This document shows positions 10,737 to 20,357 of a DNA stretch of 64,000 nucleotides, in pieces (within the stretch, counting starts at the first letter, position 1; every line of letters begins with the position of its first letter). This stretch comes from Glandiceps talaboti (Eukaryota; Hemichordata; Enteropneusta; Spengelidae), in assembly GCF_964340395.1 (NCBI RefSeq), contig NC_135562.1, positions 23,902,173-23,966,172 on the forward strand. The letters are read 5' to 3'. Below the pieces are notes generated by a model that did no database searches, was not told where the DNA came from, and saw only the letters and a list, made by a program, of their open reading frames with translations. The translations under genes were made by a program, and so were the position numbers.

Positions 10737-11322
10737 ATGCCTAAAAGTAAACGCAATACCCATGCAACACCAGCTAAAATGAAACTTCAGACTGGGATTT
10801 CGCCGACGTCAATTGGTAAGTACATAGACGATATACCAGCACGATAAGTCACTATCACTGAAACGATTTCATTGTACCTTTCGGCACAGAGACTGATGTT
10901 AGCTAACTTAAAGTGTTCCCTACAAGCTTTGTTGTGTAGGCAGCGGATTCAATACAAGTTTCCAATAAAACACAAACACTTGGCTAGAATACAGTAGTTC
11001 ACACCAAAATTCAAACTAGAAATATTTTCACACATTCTCTCGAAAATATTTCTACACATCTCTTGCATGAAAGTAAATTTAATCTTAATGTGTATAAATG
11101 TGGTCTTAGAAGTAGTGTAAATGTAGGCAGGGTGTTTTGAATTGCTAACATTTATTGCTGAGAACCCTGGAGAATAGCACTCTTCTGAAAATAAGTATAG
11201 TAATAAACATTAATATTAACCATTTGTCCTTCCTAACAGCAATGACACCAGATAAAAATCTACCTCCACTCCATTAAATGCATTCAAAGGAACCACTTTA
11301 ACACCAAAGACTGTTGCTTCAG
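10737..11322 (+). pseudogene. Two 5' exon-like pieces of the Helitron gene
   Basis: Exon 1 (10737-10815) begins ATG CCT AAA AGT AAA and encodes a short basic peptide (MPKSKRNTHATPAK) ending at a GTAAG donor. Exon 2 (11240-11322) follows a CTAACAG acceptor and ends at a GTGAG donor. Joining them in phase meets a stop after 12 codons; another frame of exon 2 is open (a run including AFKGTTLTPKT), so an indel is likely. Assignment to the Helitron is from position and from the low-complexity basic character; it could be an unrelated gene start. Confidence 0.4.
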
Positions 11323-11881
11323 GTGAGTTTGAAAATATCATATAAATGATAAACCTACACAACTGCTGAAAGTGGAAGCAATAGCTGGGTAACTACAGCA
11401 GGCTGTTATGAGTCAACTGATTAAACACTGTCTGTACCCTTTCAAAAATTGCTCCTAAATTCATTCGGCCATTTCACTAAATTTAAATTACACATTACTT
11501 TCATCAAGCTCCTAGAGTGGTTTTAAAGTGAAAATGACTTCCCTTCTGAGCAAACAGGAAGTAAACAATCTGACAAAATTAATGTGACTTTTGTGAATAT
11601 ATCTGCATTTAGATTATTATGTTTAGTTATATAACATGGATGTTTCTATAATAATAATTAATAATGAATAATTGATTCTGTAATAATAATAATTAAAAGT
11701 TAATATTGAATAATTGATAATTCTATCCAGTTCCATGGATAATTAAGTTGGCTGATAATCTAAATGGAAATGTTTCTTTCATTTACAATGAAACTGTATA
11801 AAGCCCCATACAAATGTGTTTGGGAATGAATCTGATGTACATGGCTTTAATACATTTATATGTGTTTATCCTTTTTTGTAG

Positions 11882-13313
11882 AATTGGTCGCAACACAGAC
11901 AATGGACACAAAATATTGTATTGGATCATTGCCGACATTGAAGCCATTCAATCACCAGGTGTATCATATCTCTTCTTTCTTGATGGACCTGGTGATACAG
12001 GGTAAACCTTTCTTGACAATACCATACTGGCCCGTGTTCGATCAACACAGCACATTGCATTAGCTGTTGCATCATCAGGCATAGCAGCTGAACTTCTTGA
12101 TGGCGGTAGAACAGCACACTCCAGATTTAAAATACCCATACCTATACTTAACAACAGTACATGTAACATTCCACGACAAAGCACTCTTGCCAAGTTAATT
12201 TCCAAAAATCATCCATTGTCATACAGGATGAAGCACCGATGATCCACAAGCATGTAATGGAATGTGTCCACAAAACCTTTTGTGACATTCTGTGTTCAGA
12301 TCAGCCATTTGGGGGAAAAGTAGTTTTGATGGGTGGTGACTTCAGGCAGGTTCTACCTGTTATTCATAATGGATCACAAGCAGATATTATAGATAGCTGC
12401 ATTCAAAAGACTTTTCTCTAGACCCATTTCCGCATTTTTAACTTGACAATTAATATGCGTGTTCGTGGTAATTCTCAAACCTCAGAGCCTAACTTCAAAG
12501 AATTTCTTCTCTGTGTTGGAAGTGTCATGAAAAGGAATACCTGTGCAATGGCACATCCACAATTCGTTTACCTTCTGACATTTGCCTCCAAAATTGTGAT
12601 CGCAATGACACAGTTTCAACACTGATACATCAAGTTTTTCCAAATATAATGGATGAAACTGATGAGGGTGTAAATATAGGTAATAGAGCTATCTTAGCAG
12701 CAACTAATGCTGTTGTTGACAATATTAATTCAAAAGTAATGGACATATTTCCTTCCACAAACTCTGAAACATATTACAGTGCAGACTCTGTGTCAGATGA
12801 ACAACAAGCTAGATTATATCCGGTAGAATTTCTTAATTCTCTAACACCATCTGGAGTTCCCCCACATAGACTTCATTTGAAAAAAAAACATGCACCAATT
12901 ATGCTTATAAGAAGTTTGAGCCCATCACAAGGACTTTTGAATGGAACTAGGCTAAAAATTGTAAATCTTGGTAAACGCACAATTGAAGCTATGATCACCA
13001 CTGGAAAACGTGCTGGACATTCTGTATTCCTTCTGAGAATTATAATAACACCATCAGACTTTGGATTACCATTTGATCCTAAAAGGCGCCAATTTCCAAT
13101 TCGACCTGCATTTGCCCTGACAATAAACAAATCTCAGGGAAAAACACTAGATTAAATTGGACTAGACCTTACAGAACCTGTAGTCACTCAGTTGTATGTT
13201 GCTTTATCAAGAGTCTGATCACTCAATAGTATATGTATCTTGGCCAGAGAAAAGGACAATGAACACTTCTATACTGATAATGTGGTTTACAACCAAGTAT
13301 TGTATTCTATGTG
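11882..13313 (+). pseudogene. PIF1-like helicase of a Helitron, several breaks
   Basis: PIF1-family helicases are superfamily 1 ATPases that unwind DNA during Helitron rolling-circle transfer. Readable pieces are, in order: FFLDGPGDTG (Walker A) cut by a TAA at 12003-12005 exactly where the lysine of GKT belongs; SSGIAA and GGRTAHSRFK; Walker B as QDEAP at about 12224-12238; FGGKVVLMGGDFRQVLPVI at 12307-12363; an in-frame TAG at 12419; NMRVRGN; and the C-terminal half 12649-13155 with AILAATNAVVDNIN and FALTINKSQGKTLD, then a stop, then VTQLYVALSRV in the same line of reading. Frameshifts occur near 12205 and 12610. An AG acceptor at 11880-11881 suggests the exon start. Non-functional as read. 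Confidence 0.85.
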
Positions 13314-13492
13314 ACAAAATGGCATGCACATTTCTTTTGATTACTTTCAAATTTTTGTATCGAGTGGGAAGGAAATCTTTATACAAGTAATGAATGTATT
13401 TTCTATTTTTTGTTATATTGACAATAAATTATGTCCAAAATAAAGTTTATCATAAGAAAGCAAGTATTGCGTCATGACCACATTCTTGGGCC

Positions 13493-13521
13493 ACCCGTGC
13501 AAAGCATGGGTTTCTTTCTAG
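13493..13521 (+). other. Helitron 3' terminus: hairpin plus CTAG
   Basis: ACCCGTGC (13493-13500), loop AAA, GCATGGGT (13504-13511; one G-T wobble), spacer TTCTTT-like six bases, CTAG at 13518-13521, then T. This matches the known Helitron 3' structure closely. Confidence 0.85.
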
Positions 13522-13734
13522 TCTATGCTAAGAAACACTACATGCCCGTATGATTTTGAATGCGAGTTCCAAACTTTTTATGCTTCGTCAGTGCGCCCTC
13601 ATTGGCCTTTTCTTGGAAAAGTACTGCGAAAGTAAAGGCCAAAGGCGCACATATGAAATATGAGGTCCCACTGATTTCAACCACTACTACAATTGAACTT
13701 TACGAACTTAATAATTAATTAAATAAATCTTATA

Positions 13735-14330
13735 TGATAATAATAATTTTGATAATAATGAAGTTTATTTGAATATTAACCATCCTACCTGGGGTAGTTT
13801 GTTATGCTAAGTTCAATAAAGAGGGTCATTTTATGAACATCTGTTGCCATGGTAACCAAAATCACCATAAATATAATAATCATTTTTTCAAAATTTGACA
13901 AAACATTGCAAAAAAAATAATACAGTGAAAAAATGGCCTTGTTTTAGACATGTATGAGTTAGTGCTACCTGGTGTAACATAAATTGTATAAAATTGGATA
14001 GCTGTTTCCATGGAAACATATGGTAGACGTGAAAATTATGTTTTCATTATATACACATACAGCTCACAAATAACATTATAAATCTGATAAATATCTTTTT
14101 ATTTGCACATTGACCCCACTAAAAAGGGTAGGTTGTCCTGCAGAGGTCAAAAAAAAGTGGTCATTTAATGAATATCATGGTGACCAAAATAACCATATTA
14201 TGTGAATTTTTGAAAAATTAGACATAAAAAACTTTTTAAAAATTCAAATTTAGGAAAAAACATCATTGCTGTTGGCATGTACTAGTTGGTGATATCTGTT
14301 GTAACAAAGTTTCATGATTTTTGAAATTAT
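13735..14330 (+). repeat. Dispersed repeat R1, two diverged tandem units
   Basis: Marker phrases are GATAATAATGAAGTTTATTT, TGCCATGGTAACCAAAAT and GCTGTTTCCATGGAAACAT. A second, more diverged unit begins near 14095. Other copies are at 29215-29576, 30192-30440 and 33252 onwards. No coding capacity. Confidence 0.8.
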
Positions 14331-15505
14331 CAACATCAAACTTAAGCAATACTAAAACTCTAAAATCGCCTGAATAAATTGTAAATACCTAAAATACCAG
14401 CAGTCCTTGAGAATTCCATCTACGCAGCTTGGTTCAGTCTTTTATCACAAAATCTTCAAAGTAAGTGTACACATACATTTGAGTACAAGTTGACATGATC
14501 ATTGACTCCATACTGTATATTATTGTTTGTTACTGGGATTTTATCCAACAAAATCGTCTGCTTCAAATTCTCCAACTCAACTGACAACATGATGTGCGTA
14601 TATGCGTACATATGTATTTCTGGGTCCCAGTGCAAGACTCTTGACAATTTCAATCGTTATTGACACTGAATATAGTTGGGGATATGTGGCAGTCACGGTA
14701 TAATGGAATATCGATATTATTATCCAGATTTCTCAGTCGTGAGGCTTGCTGACCAGTGTACATGTGATAAGACGGTTATACTCCGCGCACACAAGGCAAC
14801 TGACATCACTAGAATGTAATACAATGTAGCAAAGCTTTTACATGAATCACATGCACTGCATTTATGTGTGTATGCAGCGGTGCGATACACACATCATATA
14901 CAAGTGAGATAGCCAATGATAGCAACCAACTCACTAGCCTATTGTTTACATGACTTTGCCAAACGACTAGGAATAATCATTAATTTACTCGAAATTGCTA
15001 AAATCATCGATGACTTAAAAACAGCAAGGGGCATTGCACATATATTTTAATGTATGCGTAGTCTGGATTTTATGTAAATGCTTTCAAGCAGACTACCAAG
15101 AGTTCATTGCTTTGATACAATAACATGTACCACTGACGCAATCAATGTAAAAAGACGCAACAATGATGTTGCAATTCAGTGTTGCCATTGTTGTGGCTAC
15201 CTGGAAAATTACATGCATCGTGGCAAGCACAGGTTCATATGGACATAGCACAGTACAGTGAATACGTCACGCTCCCATGTCAAAAATGAAAACAAAATAG
15301 ATAAATAAATACATAACTAAATAAATAAATAAATGAATAAAAGACAAACTTGCACTGTAAGACATGCCTAGCCATAGTTCTCTTCAAATTTTATTTTACA
15401 AGAAAAAATAGTTGTAGACAATATTGCTTTTACAACCAACTCACTAGCCTATTATTTACATGACTTTACTCCTGTAACCATGACCATTTACGAAACTGCT
15501 TTGGG
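14331..15505. other. Mostly unrecognised DNA with a short direct repeat and a microsatellite
   Basis: A 37-base phrase (CAACCAACTCACTAGCCTAT and following) occurs at about 14922-14957 and again at 15434-15469, about 510 bases apart, with two mismatches. An (AAAT)n stretch lies at 15295-15345. The second direct-repeat copy ends just before the truncated end of the polymerase pseudogene. Confidence 0.6.
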
Positions 15506-18499
15506 TCACTGTGTGGATGACATGTCTTCAGTAATACATAATCTCTCAGGTGCTAAAGGATAATCATTGTGGAGATCATGTAACTCGCTAGGATATTCAA
15601 GATCAACTTCAAGGATTAATCCATGGTCACTTTCATTGGTATAATTATCTAAGTCTTTACAGTTTAGCGAATCTACATCAACCCATTTAAATCCATCCGT
15701 TGGTAAAGATTGAATCATTGCCCAACCATAGAGATTATTAGCATCTAAATACATGATATATTTTGATTCCTGAGTCGGATCATAATCTTTCATGTATGGA
15801 TTGTTTGCCTTTGCATGACCAGCGGATATATAAGAGATACCACCACGAAGACCTTTTTCTATAAAGAGATGCATATCTATATCCGTTAATAGTTCGAGAT
15901 TAATTTTAGTCATTTTTAAACACGCATCCCAAGATAATCCTGAAGTAATGACAGGGATCGAGATTATAGTATAGATTGCATGTCTTTCGGAAATTTTCAA
16001 ATACATCCGTTAGTAATAATACATCAGTTTTGAGATATAAGTCATGATAATCACCCATCGTTTGCATATTAAAATGCTTCCAAATATCTTGCGCATGTTC
16101 ATAATCTTCATCGGTTATACCAGCCTCATTTAGAATAGAATAGAATGTTTCTTTTAGTGGAAGATTAACGTCCTTAAATTTTTCGGTGGAATCCATATAG
16201 TCATAGGGGTATACACCCTTCCGTGTTAGTAATGTTAAGCTATTAGAGAATTCCTGTTCTGCGTATTTGAAATCACTCGTGTTATTGACGAGTTTTTCTA
16301 ATGAAGCATTCAAGAAATTTAAACTATCTATGAAGACTAAATGAGTACCAACCATTATAGCCATGAACTTTTCCATAGAATGTGGGATAATATTAATCTT
16401 TTCATCAAAATTTTCAAGAGTTTGTACGATGAAATGACTGTCATATCCTTTTAAATTGTGGAATATAACAGGTATTTTTTTCGTTACTTGAAAATTGATA
16501 TTACAGGATTCATGTGCTGAACCACGGTATTTACCAGTAATATGGCAATGGTCACGGACTCCTATACAATCTTTTGTACCATCTTCGTATGATTTTTCAC
16601 AAATATGACATTGCATCGCATTTTGAAAACAGTTTTCATCGTTTTTACTCATACACAAAGGTTTATTAAAATGTTGTTGTTTAATATTATTACAATAATC
16701 AACTTCCGATAACATCATTTCCATAAATTTCTTAGATGCATCTGGTCCTCTATAAATAACACTTTTTTTACTGAATGTGTCATCGTAACAACAAACTAGT
16801 TTATATCCGAAACTACATACTTCGTGCTTTTGATAATGTTGCGTGAATACAGTATTATTGCTAGGATGGCTGGTATTCACTTTTTCAGTTATAGATTCGA
16901 AATCTGCGTAAATAACAAATGGTGCATTTAATTGTTTTGGGTAATTTTTAAATGATAACCATTTCTATTCCTCAGTTGGCATTCGTATAGCTTGTGTCCC
17001 ATTTATTTCAAAACAAATAGGAATGTGTTGATTTAAAATCTCTGCAGTTGTAAAGTGCTGTAAACAATATCTACAGAAATGCTTTCTTCCATCATGATTT
17101 GTTATACCATGCATGAACCGATTAAAGTCTTTGATCCAAACATAATGGCTTTGACTATCACCATGAGTTATTAGTAGTAAATCAAGATGATCTTCACAAG
17201 TTTGTTTACTAACATAAATTGGATATGCTTGTTTATTTTGATTATAACCAAATACAGAAATAGATAAATTATTTTGGTTTTCAATTTTGGGTATTTGTTT
17301 TGTAGTAACTGGGAATGTTATTCCTTTATAATTTACATCATTGATATGTTGTTTGTATTTAGATGATCTATTTTTATTAATTTCAACTGGAAACTTATAT
17401 GCTAAATGACACCATCTAAAACATTCATTGTCATTATTTTGTATGTTAACGAGACCTTTCATTGGATGTTGTAGTTCTTTTGGTAATTTGATATATGAGT
17501 TACCTTGTAAAGGTTCGTATCTTACAATATTTACATAAAATTTAAGAAGTGTTTTTATTCGCCAACCAGATCCTTCACGTAGCCATTTAGCAATGTGTTC
17601 AATAACTCTTTCGTAACTTACATTAATTTGTTCATCTATTTGATCAATATTTGTAATTTGCAATGGACTACTATTAAAATAACCATCATTTGTTATTTCT
17701 GTCTCCATATTTTTATCATTTTTAACAAATTTTATCTTTAAGGTTAATATAACTTTTATTCCACCTTGATCTTCTAAATTTTGTTCTAAGATTTCTTTTA
17801 TTAAATATTTATTTTCATTTAACTGTGAATGACGTTCGTTCTCAGTAATAACAATTTCATACGACTTCACATATCCATTAAAAGCTCTCTCAAGTTCGTA
17901 ATATCTAGGTAATATTAGAGCGCCACCAACATGACGATAGCCTTTATTAATAAGAGTTTGGTATGTGCTATTATATATTTTAATCATACGTTTGGTAATA
18001 GGATTAATGATATATTGTTCCGTTAATGGTTGAGGAAGATTGGTAAGAACTGGCCAATCTAAGATATTATAGATATTATCTTTTTTTGGATTTTCTCTTC
18101 ATTCACTTCGTTCTATTGTTGGTGTGGTATTAGGAATAGGTTGTAATTTACCATTCCGTATAAGATTATTATACACACGTCTACCAACTGTTATCATTCG
18201 CTTAGTGCGTGGGTTCAAAATCTTTATCATGTTGTGTTCACTTCGTTTTATTGTTGGTGTGGTATTAGGAATAGGTTGTAATTTACCATTCCGTATAAGA
18301 TTATTATACACACGTCTACCAACTGTTATCATTCGCTTAGTGCGTGGGTTCAAAATCTTTATCATGTTGTGTTCACTTCGTTCTATTGTGGTGTGGTATT
18401 AGGAATAGGTTGTAGTTTACCATTCCGTATAAGCTTATTGTATACACGTCTACCAACTGTTATCATTCGCTTAGTGCGTGGGTTAAAAATCTTTGTCAT
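15506..18499 (-). pseudogene. Family B DNA polymerase (Polinton/adintovirus type), N-terminal tandem repeats, broken and C-truncated
   Basis: The gene reads leftwards from an ATG at 18499. It starts with three 45-residue repeats and a diverged fourth (NPITKRM near 18005), then an unassigned region, then a proofreading exonuclease: Exo I as YADFES (about 16911-16894), Exo II as HNLKGYD (about 16462-16442), Exo III as TDVLLLTD (about 16030-16007). Between Exo I and II sits an HNH/zinc segment with CHIC and DHCH followed by RGSAHESCN. Polymerase motif A is DANNLYG (about 15754-15734). Motifs B and C are absent because the gene stops at 15506. Breaks: a 1-bp loss in repeat 1 (about 18388), in-frame TGA at 18101-18099, in-frame TAG at 16967-16965, and a frameshift near 15950. 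The frames between the two stops are otherwise continuous. Such polymerases replicate Polinton elements and related animal viruses by protein priming; this copy is dead. Confidence 0.85.
18099..18499 (-). repeat. 135-bp in-frame tandem repeat (45 residues per unit)
   Basis: Units start at 18499, 18365 and 18230 on the minus strand. Each encodes ILNPRTKRMITVG, then RRVYNNLIRNGKLQPI and a Thr/Pro linker ending RSE. Units 2 and 3 differ by about one base; unit 1 has a few changes and a single-base deletion. The NP-x-T-x-R-x-I ... Y-x-x-L pattern resembles adaptor-like motifs I recall from large DNA viruses (the 2-cysteine adaptor family), though the cysteines are missing. Confidence 0.85.
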
Positions 18500-18562
18500 A
18501 TTGTATAATGAAAAAAAGATTTATATTCATATATAATATTTATTTGTTCAATTGTTTTTTTC

Positions 18563-18976
18563 TTAACTTACAACTTTTCTTTTTATGTATATATATAACG
18601 TAGAATAACTACCTAATTCTGAACCACAATCACAAAAATATCTCTTAGGTTGTTTAACGCAAGGTATACTTCTGTTAAAATGTATCTTTAAATGACATTC
18701 GTATTTATATGCAAATTTACATTTATCACATATGAATTCAGGAAAAACACGTTCGCATATTGGACATGCATCAGGATATTCACATTTAGTAGTCTCACTG
18801 GAGTGTTTTATATTTATGTGTTTGATAAAATTATGTTTATGTCTAAAACGTTTATTGCATTTGTCACATTTGAATTCTGGTGCCGACCTACCACAAGTGG
18901 TACAGTTCTCTCGCATCGTAATGTATCGCTTGGTATTAGGATTCCTGTGGCTGCCTGTGGCTACCTTAACTGTCAA
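18563..18976 (-). CDS. C2H2-type zinc-finger protein next to the PolB relic
   Basis: A 137-residue frame. Residues 12-20 read NPNTKRYIT, the same motif as in the PolB N-terminal repeats, followed by CTTCG. Two zinc fingers follow: CDKCNKRF with HINIKH, and CDKCKFAY with HLKIHF, plus CPICERVF and CDCGSE cysteine pairs, so up to four metal sites. It lies 64 bases upstream of the PolB start on the same strand, suggesting one element or even one ancestral transcription unit. Polinton-like elements often carry small DNA-binding ORFs; the role here is inferred, not shown. The ATG at 18976 is the first in frame. No stop or frameshift was seen, in contrast to the polymerase. Confidence 0.6.
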   Translation of the reverse strand: MTVKVATGSHRNPNTKRYITMRENCTTCGRSAPEFKCDKCNKRFRHKHNFIKHINIKHSSETTKCEYPDACPICERVFPEFICDKCKFAYKYECHLKIHFNRSIPCVKQPKRYFCDCGSELGSYSTLYIYIKRKVVS

Positions 18977-19139
18977 ACCGTGAAAAACAACTGTCAGACT
19001 GTCAGACTATTAACCTTTGATCCGGAGTTTACACTAGTGTGCCTGAGGCTGCCCGAGGTAGTCACTGCGTCACTGAGTCACTGAGGTGTTTCAATTAAAC
19101 AGATACAATAACACCATTATATGACTCATGACAACATGA

Positions 19140-19555
19140 CGGGGCAGTCAAGCGTAGTGCTGTCGCTTCGTGTACCAAAATTATAAATAAATTAAATAAT
19201 TATATACTAAGATATGATCGATTACTAATGCTTAATTTACCTTATAACAGGTTTAAAACAGACATTTCGCTTCGTGGTCCAAAACCATATACTAAGACAG
19301 ATGTAATGCTTAATTTGCCTTATAACAGGTTTAAAACAGACATGTTGTTTCAGATGATCCAAAACTGATTTTAGTACAGATATAACGCTTAATTTGCCTT
19401 AAAACGGATGAAATAAAAGGTATGTCGCTTCGTTGTATAAAATATATACTAAGAATTAATTTGAGTACAGATATAAGGCTTAATTTACCTTAAAATGGAT
19501 AAAAATGAGGTATGTCGCTTTAAATGATTCAAAACCGCCATTTTCTATACTACTT
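19140..19555. repeat. Degenerate 80-100 bp repeats upstream of the zinc-finger ORF
   Basis: Four to five units share GCTTAATTTACCTTATAACA or GCTTAATTTGCCTTA, then a purine stretch, TGTCGCTTCGT and a TATACTAAGA phrase. They may be subterminal repeats or regulatory DNA of the PolB element; this is inference. Confidence 0.65.
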
Positions 19556-19559
19556 ACAG

Positions 19560-19790
19560 CTTATAATATTGTTTAAACAGATGTGTTTTAAGTTCACCTT
19601 TAAAAAGTTCAATGTCAGTGATCAGCTTTAGTTCTCCAGGAATTGAGTTCCATAGCTTTGGTCCACAAATATGGTAAGCGCTCTGTCATTTAGTGTATTA
19701 TAATGATCGAGGTACATCAAGATTTTGACTACAGTCGTTACGTAAATTGTAATGAGAATTGTTGGTACGTGTGAACGAAGAGATTTTAGG
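19560..19790 (-). pseudogene. C-terminal tail of a CR1/L2-like LINE ORF
   Basis: Minus-strand reading shows FTRTNNSHYNLRN, LDVPRS, a stop or two, then HICGPKLWNSIPGELK, and FKGELKTHLFKQ. This order (a short R/N-rich segment, VPR, G-x-x-WN-x-LP, then LK-x-HLF) is characteristic of the end of CR1/L2-type ORF2. Stops lie at about 19697 and 19690. It could be the tail of the same LINE whose RT fragment is at 22660-23310. Confidence 0.7.
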
Positions 19791-19794
19791 GGGG

Positions 19795-19925
19795 GGACTT
19801 GAAAATATATGACTAGTGAGTGTGTGGGGGGGGGGGGGTACCTGAAAAAATGACATGGGTTGTAGGGGGGGGTACCTGAAAAATGTCATGGGTTGTAGGG
19901 GGGGGGGGGGTACCTGAAAATAAAT
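19795..19925 (+). repeat. G-run repeat, GGGGGTACCTGAAAA type, left cluster
   Basis: Four units, each a run of 7-13 G followed by TACCTGAAAA or ACTTGAAAA; the last three are separated by AATGACATGGGTTGTA-like spacers. A related cluster lies at 22455-22620. Confidence 0.85.
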
Positions 19926-19984
19926 TGACATCATGACTTTTCAAACATAGGAAAATAAGCTTTTAAAATGTTGGTCTTCCTTTT

Positions 19985-20030
19985 TCAACAACAACAACAA
20001 CAACAACAACAGCAGCAGCAGCAGCAGCTA
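19985..20030 (+). repeat. (CAA)n(CAG)n microsatellite
   Basis: About nine CAA and six CAG triplets. The stretch 20031-20350 holds nothing else recognised. Confidence 0.9.
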
Positions 20031-20357
20031 CAAACAACAGTTGCTCACAAGTTAGTAAAATGAAAAACAAAAAAAGTCAAATTTTAATTTTCTTTTAATA
20101 AACTGTTAATGTAATGATAAATTGAAATGGGCGAATTGAATGGTAGAGATTGTTTTTTGTCTGAAAATACCAGTGTCTTTCATGTACTCTACTATCTACT
20201 GAAATTTGGTTCATTTAATGTGAAATTACCTTTACACTGTACTGAAAATATTCTTTGTGACATGACTGACATCACAATGATATGTAACTTTTTCATGTAA
20301 ATTCTTACTAGTATTAAATGACAGACAAATATGACAGACAACATTTTACATTTGCAG

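Larger units (their letters stand above)
10737..13521 (+). mobile_element. Decayed Helitron with canonical 3' end
   Basis: The right end is a hairpin (13493-13511) followed after six bases by CTAG and then T, as expected for Helitron termini that insert between A and T. Upstream lies a PIF1-type helicase pseudogene (11882-13313) and two exon-like pieces (10737-11322). The Rep nuclease domain of an autonomous Helitron was not found, so the copy is 5'-deleted or a derivative. The left boundary given is only the first coding piece. Confidence 0.75.

Noticed and set aside
15506-18499. An intact functional viral polymerase
   Set aside because: Two in-frame stops, two frameshifts and loss of motifs B and C rule it out.
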